A stretch of 64,000 nt of DNA from Prauserella aidingensis (GTDB lineage: Bacteria; Actinomycetota; Actinomycetes; Mycobacteriales; Pseudonocardiaceae): the NCBI RefSeq assembly GCF_024171865.1, contig NZ_JAMTCN010000002.1, forward strand, positions 248,001 to 312,000, given 5' to 3'. Of this stretch, positions 27,281-35,758 are shown in pieces (within the stretch, counting starts at the first letter, position 1; the number at the start of each line of letters is the position of its first letter). The position numbers and the translations under genes are program-made. The notes under the pieces were generated by a model. That model worked only from the letters and a program-made list of their open reading frames with translations, had not been told where the DNA came from and ran no database searches.

Positions 27281-28797
27281 CGGCTCGCCGCCTTCCACAG
27301 TGGATTCGGGATTCGGACGTAGTGGGGCCGTTCGCCACGCTGGGTGAACCGGCTCAGCAGATTCGCTTTCGCGGGAAGTTCGGGCATGGCCAGGAGGCGG
27401 TCGGCGTCGGAGAAACGCGCGAGCTCGTCGGCGGCCACCGTCCACAACCGGCGTTCACCTATGGACGTGTGCCTGCCGAGCGCGTGGATCACGTGTGCCA
27501 GCTGGTTCGTCACCGCGTGGTAGCACAGCCGGCGCCACGCCTCCTCGTCGTCGTAGAGCGCCGGACTCCCGGGCGGCAGCAGCCCGGCGCGACTGCGGCT
27601 GACGGCGACTCCTTCCATGTCCCGCACCAGGAAACGAGCCGGCATCCCGTCGTCGTCGAGGCGCAGCAGCGAGTTCTGGACGTGGGCCTCGAACGCGACG
27701 CCGTGGTCGGCGAACGACGACAGCAACGGGATCTGCGCGATCCCGAGGTACCGGCGCAACCATTCCTCGACGTCGCCGGAGCGGTCCGCGTAGCCCGCGA
27801 GGACCGCGGGGTCGTCGAGCAGTCCGGCCAGCACCCGGGCGCATCGGTCGGGCGCGACCCGCCGTACGACGTTGACCTCGGCGGCGAGGTCGTGGCCCAC
27901 GGCCGCCGGGTCGAGCGTGCGCACTCCGGTCTCGGCCACGATCTCGAAACCGCGGCGGCGCGGGAGTTGCGCGACCACGCGGGCGGCATCGGCGGCGCGG
28001 CGCAGGTGTTCGACCGGAGTGTTGCGGACGAAGTTCGTGATGCGCACGTGGAGCGGCACCTTCCACGTCACCCCGGCGGTGGGGTCGCACACGGTGCGCA
28101 CCGACGACGTGGGATACACCTCGCCACCGCACGGTCCGAGGTCGACGATCGACCCGGCGTCGGCGAGCCGCCGCACGGCGGGGTTGCGCCGCAGGTGCCG
28201 GGCCTGCCACGGATGCACCGGTATCGGGACGTAGCCGTCCGGAACGACGGCCGCGACGTCGCCGGGAACCGTGACATCACCCTCCTCGTGGACGAGTTCC
28301 CGGGCCACGGCCAGGTACGGCAGCGCGAAGGACACCCCGAGTTCCGGTGCGAACGCGTCGAGATCGCCGTCGCTGAACCCCTCGGCGCTCTTCGGCGTGG
28401 GATGGAACGGGTGTCCGAACAGGACACTCTGCTCCGACTCGCGTGCCGGGTCGGCGTGGCTCGGCCGGGCGCGGCGCGGCTGTGCCAGGTAGCGCGCGGT
28501 GCGGTCGATACTGCCGTCGATCTGCGCACGCAGCACCCGCGTTCCGGAGAAACCGGTGCGCCGTTCGAGTTCACCGAGGATCGCGTCGATTACGTGCGCG
28601 GGCGTTTCGGCGTAGTCGTGGTGCCCCGTGGGCGAGGCGTGGGTGACGGTCAGCCGCAGGACGTCCCCGCTGGCGGGCAGCGACACGGTCAACGGTCCCG
28701 CGGTGATGTCGTGGAGCCCGTTCTCCCGCAGGTAGGCGTTGACGATGCGCCGGATCGTCGCCTGCTGCGCGCGGGGGTACGGCCGTGAGGCGGTCAT
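27277..28797 (-). CDS. IucA/IucC-family siderophore synthetase (second in operon)
   Basis: The shortest of the three synthetases (506 residues). It has GHPFHPTPKSAEGF, VPIPVHPWQARHL, YPTSSVRTVCDP with KVPLHVRITNFVRN, FEAHVQNSLLRL and VRDMEGVAVSR, so the ATP- and substrate-binding core is intact. ATGA overlaps join it to the genes before and after. In the staphyloferrin B pathway three such enzymes (SbnE, SbnC, SbnF) build the molecule from citrate, diaminopropionate and an alpha-ketoglutarate-derived unit. Confidence 0.93.
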   Translation of the reverse strand: MTASRPYPRAQQATIRRIVNAYLRENGLHDITAGPLTVSLPASGDVLRLTVTHASPTGHHDYAETPAHVIDAILGELERRTGFSGTRVLRAQIDGSIDRTARYLAQPRRARPSHADPARESEQSVLFGHPFHPTPKSAEGFSDGDLDAFAPELGVSFALPYLAVARELVHEEGDVTVPGDVAAVVPDGYVPIPVHPWQARHLRRNPAVRRLADAGSIVDLGPCGGEVYPTSSVRTVCDPTAGVTWKVPLHVRITNFVRNTPVEHLRRAADAARVVAQLPRRRGFEIVAETGVRTLDPAAVGHDLAAEVNVVRRVAPDRCARVLAGLLDDPAVLAGYADRSGDVEEWLRRYLGIAQIPLLSSFADHGVAFEAHVQNSLLRLDDDGMPARFLVRDMEGVAVSRSRAGLLPPGSPALYDDEEAWRRLCYHAVTNQLAHVIHALGRHTSIGERRLWTVAADELARFSDADRLLAMPELPAKANLLSRFTQRGERPHYVRIPNPLWKAASR

Positions 28798-30617
28798 GGC
28801 CGGTGCGGCGCCCGGAAGGCGAGCGGATTGGGAACCGTTCCCGTCGCCGCAGGCATACTCACGCCGCTCGACCGGCCGCGGTGAAGCAGTGGCCGCAGCA
28901 CCTCGCGGCTCGGCCACGTCGGCGCGTCCAACAGCAGTCCGCGTACGGTCGCGATCCTCGTCCGCACGGCCGGATCGCGCCGGTGGATCGTCGCCCGCCG
29001 TTCGAGGTGGTGTTCCAGTACGTCGCGCAGCTGTGTCCACAAGTGACTCTCGGGAACGTCGTAGTGGTGGGAGAGGGCGTCGATGATGGCGTGGAGATTG
29101 ACCTGGAAGCCCAGTGTCTGCAGATAACCGACCAGCTCGGCCGGCTCGTCGAGTCGCAACGACTGGCGCGCCCCGGGTTTGACGCGATACCCGGGGTCGG
29201 GCGCCGAGAGCCAGGCCGGGCAGTAGCGGACGGTGTCGTGATCGCGCAGCACGAACCGGTCGCCCGCGAGCAGCACGTTCTGCCCGTGGATCTCGGGAAG
29301 GACGCCGTGGCAGAGAAATCCGACGGCTACGGCGCAGAAACCCGCGGCGATGTCGCGGAAGAACGTCGCCGGGTCGACCGGGTGGGCCGCCAGGTGCTCC
29401 GCCGAGGCGAAGGCGCCCATCGGGACCGCATCGGCGGCTTCCACCGGATAGTGGCGCAGTTGTGCGGCCAGCAGTCCCGGCCTGTCGGCGTACGGGTCGC
29501 CGTTCCAGCCGCACCACGACGTCTCCCCGGCGACGACGACCAGTTCGGAGAGTTCGGGGTCGGCTGTGACGACGTCGCGCAGCAGCCGCTCACCGCGCTG
29601 TCCGTTGTCGAGGTACCGCGGCGGCAGCATCCTGGCCGAGCCCAGCGTGTTGACGCCCAGCGGCAGCTTCACCTGCGGGCCCGTGTTCATCCGCGGGCCC
29701 GCGTTCGTTCGGGGACTCGGGTTCGTTCGGGGGTCCGGGTTCGTCCGGCTGCTCGGGGTCCCGTCCGGTCCCGCGGGTGCGAGTGTGCGCACGGACGACG
29801 TCGGCCGCCATCGGCCCGTGCCGCGTGCCACGACGCGGACGTCGCCCGCGGCGAACTCCTCGGCGAATTCGGTGCGCAGCACGTGGTCGAGGTGCCACGG
29901 GTGCACCGGCACGAGCGTTTCCCCGTCGGCCACGGAAGGGGCCCCCGGCAGCGCGGCGGCATCCCACGCGCCGTCGCCGAACCGCAGGCGTCCGGTGCGC
30001 ACGGCGAGCCAGTCGAGGCCGAACTCGCTCCGTCCGTAGTGGACGAGGTCGTCGGCGTGCCATCCGACGACGGCGCGAGCCGTGGGGTGGAAGGGCCTGC
30101 CGCGCGCGGCCGTCGTCAGTTCGGGGTCGCCGACGATGCCGCCCGCGTCGGCGGGAACCGCGGCGTGTGCGGCCGCCGTGTCGAGGTCGGCTGCCACCTG
30201 GTCGACGGCGTCCCGACTGACGGCGTCGCGGTCGGCAGCGCCCTGGTTGCCGGATCCCTGGCCGGCGCTGTCCTGGTCGGCGGCATCGTGGCCGGGCTCG
30301 GCCGGCGGTTCGGGCGCGGCGACGAGCCGGAGCAGTTCCGCCGCCGTCACCTCGCGGTCGCCGTGACGCACCGGGCCGCCCGCGTACCGCCAGGGCTGCA
30401 GCGCACCGCCGGGCCTGACCCGGAACCGCACGCACCCGCTGTCGTGGGCGATCCGGTACTCGCCGCCGTCGCTGTCTCCTTCTCCTGCGATCGTGCCCGC
30501 GTCGAATCCGCACAGCCGTTCGCGGATCAGCGTGTCGAGCAGGTCGGCCATGACGACGTCGCTCGGCTGTCCGGTGTCGGCCGCCCGCCCCGCGCCGGTC
30601 GGGTGCGCGCTAGCCAC
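28794..30617 (-). CDS. IucA/IucC-family siderophore synthetase (first in operon) with low-complexity inserts
   Basis: Synthetase of about 607 residues with HPTARAVVGW, VPVHPWHLDHV, PTSSVRTLAP, VKLPLGVNTLGSARML and EIHGQNVLLAG. Two low-complexity stretches interrupt it: an Asp/Ala/Gln-rich stretch near residues 100-150, and four (R-T/M-N-x-x-P) repeats placed between the SSVRTLAP strand and the KLPLGVN strand, inside the usual core. The GTG start overlaps the sbnA-like stop by eight bases, with GAGG upstream; an ATG 22 codons later lacks a ribosome site. Confidence 0.9.
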   Translation of the reverse strand: MASAHPTGAGRAADTGQPSDVVMADLLDTLIRERLCGFDAGTIAGEGDSDGGEYRIAHDSGCVRFRVRPGGALQPWRYAGGPVRHGDREVTAAELLRLVAAPEPPAEPGHDAADQDSAGQGSGNQGAADRDAVSRDAVDQVAADLDTAAAHAAVPADAGGIVGDPELTTAARGRPFHPTARAVVGWHADDLVHYGRSEFGLDWLAVRTGRLRFGDGAWDAAALPGAPSVADGETLVPVHPWHLDHVLRTEFAEEFAAGDVRVVARGTGRWRPTSSVRTLAPAGPDGTPSSRTNPDPRTNPSPRTNAGPRMNTGPQVKLPLGVNTLGSARMLPPRYLDNGQRGERLLRDVVTADPELSELVVVAGETSWCGWNGDPYADRPGLLAAQLRHYPVEAADAVPMGAFASAEHLAAHPVDPATFFRDIAAGFCAVAVGFLCHGVLPEIHGQNVLLAGDRFVLRDHDTVRYCPAWLSAPDPGYRVKPGARQSLRLDEPAELVGYLQTLGFQVNLHAIIDALSHHYDVPESHLWTQLRDVLEHHLERRATIHRRDPAVRTRIATVRGLLLDAPTWPSREVLRPLLHRGRSSGVSMPAATGTVPNPLAFRAPHRP

Positions 30618-31683
30618 GGGCGATCGCCTCGGCCAGCCAGTCGTCGTCGTAGACGAGGTCGAGGTAGCGGTCACCGCGGTCGGGGAGGATCGCCACGATG
30701 CGGCAGGGCCTCGGCAGCTCGGCGAGGCGACGTCGGACGGCGGCGACGACCGAACCGCTGGAGCCGCCCGCGAAGATGCCTTCGGCGGCGACCAGTTCGC
30801 GGCATGCCAGTGCGGCATCGGCGTCGGTGACGTGCACGACGTCGTCGACCTCGTCCGGGGCGCACAGTTCCGGCACGCGACTCGAACCGATGCCGGGGAT
30901 GTCGCGCCTGCCGGGGGTGCCGCCGAAGATCACGGATCCGGCGGCGTCGACCGCGGTCACGCGGAGCGAGGGGAACCGTTCGCGGAGTTTTCGAGAGCAG
31001 CCGAGCAGGCTGCCCGTCGTACTGACAGGTCCGAACAGGACGGTCGGTGGGCCCGGGAGCTGATGGGCGAGTTCCGCGCCGGTGCCGTGGTAGAAGGCCT
31101 GCCAGTTGCGCTCGTTGGCGTACTGGTTGATCCACACCGCGTCGGGACGTTCGTCGAGGATCTCGCGGACGCGGCGGAGCCTGCTGCCTAGCGGGCCGCC
31201 GTCGGCACTCGGGACATCGGCACTCGGAGCATCGGCGCTCGTGGCATCGGTGGTCGTCGTGTCGGCGCCGGTGGTCCCGGGGTCGTCGGTGACGTCCACC
31301 AGGTCGACCTCGGCGCCGAGGTGCCGCAACAGCACCCGGTTGGCCCGGGTGGTCTTCGAGTCGACGACGCAGACGAACCGCAGGTCGTGGATCCGGGCGG
31401 CCATGGCGAGGGCGACACCGAAGTTGCCGGAGCTGCTCTCCACGATGGTGCAGCCGGGGGTCAACGTCCCGTCGCGCAGTCCGCTCTCGACGATGTGGCG
31501 TGCCGAGCGGTCCTTCATGCTGCCGCCGGGGTTCATCAGTTCGAGTTTGGCGAGCACCTCGACGTCGGGTTCGGGGAACAGTCTCCGCAGCGCCACGACG
31601 GGTGTGTGGCCGACACAGTCGAGAACGGAGTCGGCTGCGTTTCCGGGACGGGCGGTTCCGGGAGGGGGAGCAGCGATGGTCAC
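30610..31683 (-). CDS. SbnA-like PLP synthase (2,3-diaminopropionate precursor synthesis)
   Basis: Cysteine-synthase-fold PLP enzyme of 357 residues. It has the PLP lysine in NPGGSMKDRSA (about residue 57), a SSSGNFG phosphate loop and a C-terminal IFAGGSSGSVVAA motif. SbnA makes ACEGA from O-phosphoserine and glutamate for L-2,3-diaminopropionate; position as first gene of a siderophore operon supports that rather than cysteine synthesis. A Thr/Ala/Ser/Asp-rich insert (about residues 130-160) makes it longer than S. aureus SbnA. The SbnB partner, which releases diaminopropionate, is not in the operon. An iron box precedes the GTG start, which has GAGG six bases upstream. Confidence 0.87.
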   Translation of the reverse strand: MTIAAPPPGTARPGNAADSVLDCVGHTPVVALRRLFPEPDVEVLAKLELMNPGGSMKDRSARHIVESGLRDGTLTPGCTIVESSSGNFGVALAMAARIHDLRFVCVVDSKTTRANRVLLRHLGAEVDLVDVTDDPGTTGADTTTTDATSADAPSADVPSADGGPLGSRLRRVREILDERPDAVWINQYANERNWQAFYHGTGAELAHQLPGPPTVLFGPVSTTGSLLGCSRKLRERFPSLRVTAVDAAGSVIFGGTPGRRDIPGIGSSRVPELCAPDEVDDVVHVTDADAALACRELVAAEGIFAGGSSGSVVAAVRRRLAELPRPCRIVAILPDRGDRYLDLVYDDDWLAEAIARG

Positions 31684-31711
31684 GGATTACCTCGATGGGT
31701 CGGAGCCGTTG

Positions 31712-31730
31712 TAAGGCTAGTCTTACCTTA
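31712..31730. promoter_or_regulatory. Iron box (DtxR/IdeR/DmdR operator) for the siderophore operon
   Basis: A 19-bp dyad of the form TAAGG-nn-AG-n-CT-nn-CCTTA lies 29 bases before the sbnA-like start and matches the actinobacterial iron-box pattern (TTAGGTTAGGCT...). Iron-bound IdeR/DmdR would repress the operon. Confidence 0.85.
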
Positions 31731-31849
31731 GTCATCGCGACACTGTCGGGTGACCATCCGACCACGATTCGTGACCATGAGGAAGCCTCCGCCCGGTGGA
31801 CACCCCGCCGGTTGACCTTCGAGTCGCCTGAAAGCCGAGTATCACCGTC

Positions 31850-32980
31850 ATGCCCGACACCGAGTTGCTTCCCATCGGAACGTTCGCGCGCCGCAGCGGC
31901 CTCACCGCCAGCGCACTACGGTTCTACGACGACTCCGGCGTGCTCCGGCCCGCCGACGTCGACGCGGCCTCCGGTTACCGCTATTACCACGTCGACCAGC
32001 TCGAACGCGCCGTCACGGTGCGCAGGCTCCGTGAGCTCGACATGCCGCTCGCGACCGTCTACGAGGTGCTGACCGCCGATCCGACGCGTGCGACCCGGCT
32101 GATCGACGAGCACGTCGCGTCCCTCTCGGCGCGCGCGGAGGAGGCCCGGCGGCGGGCCGTCGACGTGAAGGCGGCGCTGGCCGGGAACGACGCGGTGCCG
32201 CTGGCGACCGTGAAGGGCCCGGTGCTGGCCGCGGCGGTCGACCAGGTGCTCGTCGCGACGGGTGTCGCGGAGGACTATCCGGCGATCGCGGGGGTGCGGC
32301 TCGAGGTGAGCGGGGAGGCGCTGACGCTGACCGCCACCGACCGGTACCGCCTGTCCACCCGCACGCTCGTCCCCGAGGAGGCGTCCGGCGCGGACTGGGC
32401 GGCGACGCTGAGCGGCGACGACCTGCGTGCGGTGCTCGGCGAGGTCCGCCGTCGGCACGTCGTGCGGCTCGAGGCGTTGCCGGACGGCGTGCGGTTCCAC
32501 GAGGTCGCCGGACCGGGCGGCCGTGCCGTGGGCGGTGACCACGGCGGTGCGGGGCCGACGTCGGGCGACGTGCGGTGCCGGCTGCTCGACGACGAGTTCC
32601 CCGACCACCACGGCCTGCTGGCCGCGCTGCCCGACCCGTCGACACGGGTGGTCGTCGCCAAGGACGCGTTGCTTCGGGCGGTCGAGAGCCGCGCGGAACC
32701 GACCCTCCGCCTGTCCGTCCGCGCCGGTGAGTGTGTCCTCGACGGGGCCCGCGCCGAGTCGGCGGATGCGGCCGGGCACGTGGTGCCGGCGGAGGTCGAG
32801 GGCGTCGACACGGAGGTGTGGTTCGGCGCCGTGGTGCTGCATCCGGCCGTGGCGACGGCCGTGGGCCCCGACGTCATGCTCGACCTGCGCGGCCCGGCGG
32901 AGCCCCTCACCGTGCGGTCGGCCGACAACGGCGACCTCGCCACCCACGCGATGCCGCGCACGGCTCCGGTCGAGGCCTGA
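31850..32980 (+). CDS. MerR-family regulator fused to DNA polymerase III beta-clamp-like domains
   Basis: A 376-residue protein. Residues about 6-75 are a MerR winged helix (LPIGTFARRSGLTASALRFY ... GYRYYHVDQLERA), followed by a coiled-coil-like helix to about 112. The rest resembles the second and third domains of DnaN. Residues about 120-215 have YPAIAGVRLEV and LTLTATDRYRLSTRT; residues about 243-370 have LLDDEFPDHHGLL, VVVAKDALLRAVE, VWFGAVVLHPAVATAV and a final LATHAMP like the clamp's MPMR end. A clamp of two such domains could dimerise or bind a ligand in place of an effector domain. Target genes are unknown; the iron-box operon is divergent from it. Confidence 0.82.
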   Translation: MPDTELLPIGTFARRSGLTASALRFYDDSGVLRPADVDAASGYRYYHVDQLERAVTVRRLRELDMPLATVYEVLTADPTRATRLIDEHVASLSARAEEARRRAVDVKAALAGNDAVPLATVKGPVLAAAVDQVLVATGVAEDYPAIAGVRLEVSGEALTLTATDRYRLSTRTLVPEEASGADWAATLSGDDLRAVLGEVRRRHVVRLEALPDGVRFHEVAGPGGRAVGGDHGGAGPTSGDVRCRLLDDEFPDHHGLLAALPDPSTRVVVAKDALLRAVESRAEPTLRLSVRAGECVLDGARAESADAAGHVVPAEVEGVDTEVWFGAVVLHPAVATAVGPDVMLDLRGPAEPLTVRSADNGDLATHAMPRTAPVEA

Positions 32981-33001
32981 CCCGGACCGGGGTCGTGTCG
33001 T

Positions 33002-33032
33002 CCTGCCGTCGGGCCCCTCGCCCGGCGGCAGG
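33002..33032. terminator. Bidirectional hairpin between convergent regulators
   Basis: A 13-bp stem starting CCTGCCG, with one G-T pair, closes a 5-base loop 21 bases after the MerR-clamp stop and 22 before the convergent marR-like stop. Confidence 0.75.
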
Positions 33033-33054
33033 AGGCGTCACCCGGGGTGGGCCG

Positions 33055-33516
33055 TCACTCCGGGTTCGCCCCGTTGACGCTGCGCAGAGTGCGCATCGCC
33101 TCGGCGAGCTCCTCGGACGACCGGTTGCCCAGCGGGGTGAGCACGCGCTCGCGCAGGATGTCCGCACACGCCTTCCGCGCGTTCGACGCGACCTCGCGGC
33201 CGTGGTCGGTCAGGCACGCGTACGTGACGCGTCGGTCCTCGGAACTGGGTACCCGTTCGATGAGGTCGGCGGCGACGAGGCGGTCGGCGACCTTGGTGAA
33301 GCCGCCGCTGGACAGTGCGGCCTCTTTCGCCAGCCGGGTCATCGGCAGTCGGTGTTCCGGGGAGCGGACGAGCCGCACCAGGATGTCGAACGAGGCGGGC
33401 GGAAGGTCGAAGCGTTCCGCGATCTCGCCCATCAGTCGGTCTTGGGTGGCCAGGTAGCCCTCGATCACAAGGCCCCACCAGGTCACGATCTCGTCGTCGT
33501 CCGGCTCTGTCGTCAC
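33055..33516 (-). CDS. MarR-family regulator, MhqR-like
   Basis: A 153-residue MarR protein with the winged-helix region RLPMTRLAKEAALSSGGFTKVADRLVAADLIERVPSSEDRR, including the family DxR wing. The GTG follows AAGGTGG; the longer frame upstream adds no domain. It is divergent from a ring-cleaving dioxygenase and an esterase, the same trio that MhqR controls in Bacillus subtilis, so it probably senses quinone-like electrophiles. Confidence 0.85.
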   Translation of the reverse strand: MTTEPDDDEIVTWWGLVIEGYLATQDRLMGEIAERFDLPPASFDILVRLVRSPEHRLPMTRLAKEAALSSGGFTKVADRLVAADLIERVPSSEDRRVTYACLTDHGREVASNARKACADILRERVLTPLGNRSSEELAEAMRTLRSVNGANPE

Positions 33517-33626
33517 GGTGGACCACCTTACATGTCGCTTCCCGGCGCAGATTCTCGCCTTGATGACTCTCGTACAGCTGAATCTAGCAGGGCCGATTCT
33601 CACGGTAAAGAGTCTTGTGTGACAAA

Positions 33627-33657
33627 CTCTCGCTAAGAGATGTCTTGCACGCGAGAG
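33627..33657. promoter_or_regulatory. Candidate MarR operator
   Basis: A 7-bp inverted repeat CTCTCGC...GCGAGAG with a 17-base spacer lies between the divergent genes. An overlapping shorter dyad, CTCT-N5-AGAG, begins at the same point (33627). Another CTCTCG copy lies near 33562. Which pair the regulator uses is unclear. Confidence 0.5.
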
Positions 33658-33702
33658 GCTTTCGCGCTAACGTCATCCCCAACGAGTTCGGAGGAGATCG
33701 CC

Positions 33703-34668
33703 ATGGGCTTCCAGACCAGCGGCCTGCACCACGTCACCGCCATTGGTGGCGACCCGCAGCGCAACGTCGACTTCTATCTGCGCACGCTCGGACTGCGCCT
33801 GGTGAAGACGACCGTCAACTTCGACGACCCGGAGACGTATCACCTGTACTACGGCGACGAGGCGGGCCGGCCCGGCACGCTGCTGACGTTCTTCCCCTGG
33901 CGCGGCGTGCCGAAGGGGCGAATCGGCACCGGCCAGGCGACGACCACCGCCTTCTCCGTGCCGGAGCACTCGCTCGGCTGGTGGAAACAGCACCTCGAGA
34001 CGTCCGGAACCACACCGGGAACCGTGGTGACCAGGGACAACGAGGAGGCGCTCACCTTCCGTGACCCGGACGGGCTGCAGATCGCCCTCGTCGCCCATCC
34101 GCAGCCCGACCCGCGGGCGCCGTGGGACACGCCGTTCGTGCCCGCCGAGCACGCGATCCGCGGACTGCACTCGGTGACCATGTCCGTGACCTCCGAGGAG
34201 GCGACCGCGGCGATGCTCACCGACGGCCTCGGCCTGTCGCTCGCCGGGGAGAGCTCCGGCCGGTTCCGTTTCCAGGCAGGCGACGGTGGCTCGGGTGCGT
34301 TCGTCGACGTCGAGGTCACGCCGGACGCGCCGAAGGGTGTCGTCGCGGGCGGCACGGTGCACCACATCGCCTGGCGGGCAGCCGACGACGCCGAGCAGCT
34401 CGCGCTGCGGGAGGAACTCGTCGGCACGGGCGTCGGCGTGACGTCGGTGCTCGACCGGCAGTACTTCCGCTCCATCTACTTCCGCGAGCCGGGCGGTGTG
34501 CTGCTGGAGGTGGCGACCGATCAGCCCGGGTTCGACATCGACGAGCCGCTGCTCGAACTCGGGCGTGCGCTGAAGCTGCCCCCGTGGCTCGAGCCGACGC
34601 GGGACCAGATCGCCAATGCGCTGCCGCAGCTGGAGCTGCCCGCCGAGAACAACCCGGTGCAGGCATGA
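33703..34668 (+). CDS. Ring-cleaving dioxygenase, MhqO-like (VOC family)
   Basis: A 321-residue protein of two vicinal-oxygen-chelate modules. LHHVTAIGGDPQRNVDFY starts the first, IRGLHSVTMSV the second, and FREPGGVLLEVATD carries the expected Glu metal ligand. This is the MhqO/MhqA class of hydroquinone dioxygenases. GGAGGAG lies just before the ATG. The stop overlaps the esterase start (ATGA). Regulation by the divergent MarR is likely. Confidence 0.88.
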   Translation: MGFQTSGLHHVTAIGGDPQRNVDFYLRTLGLRLVKTTVNFDDPETYHLYYGDEAGRPGTLLTFFPWRGVPKGRIGTGQATTTAFSVPEHSLGWWKQHLETSGTTPGTVVTRDNEEALTFRDPDGLQIALVAHPQPDPRAPWDTPFVPAEHAIRGLHSVTMSVTSEEATAAMLTDGLGLSLAGESSGRFRFQAGDGGSGAFVDVEVTPDAPKGVVAGGTVHHIAWRAADDAEQLALREELVGTGVGVTSVLDRQYFRSIYFREPGGVLLEVATDQPGFDIDEPLLELGRALKLPPWLEPTRDQIANALPQLELPAENNPVQA

Positions 34669-35276
34669 CGGGCCCGGCGTTCGACCATCGGTACGTCGAG
34701 GGTTCGCAGGCCGAGCCGGTGCTGTTGCTCCTGCACGGCACTGGGGGCAGCCCGGACGACATCCTCGTGCTCGGCAAGGAGCTCAGCCCCTCGTCGACGA
34801 TGATCGCGCCTGCCGGACCGGTCTCGGAGAACGGCGCGGCGCGCTGGTTCCGCAGGCTCGCCGAGGGCGTGTTCGACGTCGAGGACGTCATCGTGCGCGC
34901 CGGCGAGCTGGCCGAGTTCGTCGAGTCCGCCCGCGAGCACTACGGCCTCGCCGGGCGCAGGCTCGTGGCCGCAGGGTTCTCCAACGGCGCCAACATCGCC
35001 GCCGCCGTCGCGCTGCTGCGGCCGGACGTGCTCAGCGAGGTGATGCTGTTCTCCGCCATGTCGCCGCTGCCCGAGCCGCCCGCGGGCGACCTCGCGGAAT
35101 CGCGGGTGTTCCTCGCCAACGGAAGGCACGACCCCATGGCGCCGCTCGACTCGAGTGAACGACTGGTGCGCACCTTCCGGGAGCGCGGCGCCGAGGTGAC
35201 CGAGTACTGGCACCCGGGTGGGCACCAGATCACCGTCGACGGGCTCGAAGCCGCCAAGGAGTGGCTCGGGGACTAG
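34665..35276 (+). CDS. Carboxylesterase/phospholipase-type hydrolase, MhqD-like
   Basis: A 203-residue alpha/beta hydrolase. LLLHGTGGSPDD gives the oxyanion region, AAGFSNGANIA holds the nucleophile Ser, NGRHDPMAP the Asp and HPGGHQIT the His. It matches small esterases such as MhqD that accompany quinone-detoxifying dioxygenases. It is translationally coupled to the dioxygenase. Confidence 0.88.
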   Translation: MTGPAFDHRYVEGSQAEPVLLLLHGTGGSPDDILVLGKELSPSSTMIAPAGPVSENGAARWFRRLAEGVFDVEDVIVRAGELAEFVESAREHYGLAGRRLVAAGFSNGANIAAAVALLRPDVLSEVMLFSAMSPLPEPPAGDLAESRVFLANGRHDPMAPLDSSERLVRTFRERGAEVTEYWHPGGHQITVDGLEAAKEWLGD

Positions 35277-35758
35277 ATGAGATGTGCGGGCCGCGGGGGC
35301 GGCCCATCGCGCACCACATCGCCTGCGGCGCGGGGACATCGCCGAAGTGGCGTGGTGCGCCGGCCGGCCCGGTTCGTGGTGGGGACCGTCGAACCGGGCC
35401 GGCCGTTTCGCCCGGTGGGGACCGGCGAGGTCGGCCGTCCGGCAGGGGCCGCAGGGGGGCGTCTGCCGGGCGGCCGAGCCGTTTCGGGGCCCGGTCGAAT
35501 CCGATTACGCCGGCGCATGGAATGCGCCGCACGAGACCGACCGCGCCACGACGACGGCGTCGACGCGTGGGTGACGCCGACCGGCGGGCATGCGGACGGC
35601 TGTTCGCCGTGGCGACACCGGCCCCGCCGGCCGCTTCCGTCACTCTCGGTAGGAAACGCAACTTGCAGACTGGTCCTGTCGGCGGAACCAGATTATTCCA
35701 ATGCGTTCTACAGTGCGTGTCTTCCGAAACCGGACATCATCGGTGGGAGGTGCACACG
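35277..35758. other. Gene-poor region with two hairpins
   Basis: No convincing gene is visible in these 482 bases. GGGCCG-6-CGGCCC at 35288-35305 and a perfect 15-bp stem at 35362-35404 (GGCCGGCCCGGTTCG, 13-base loop) probably terminate the dioxygenase/esterase transcript. Around 35650-35730 the base composition falls (GATTATTCC), which may mark the promoter of the small zinc protein. Confidence 0.55.
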
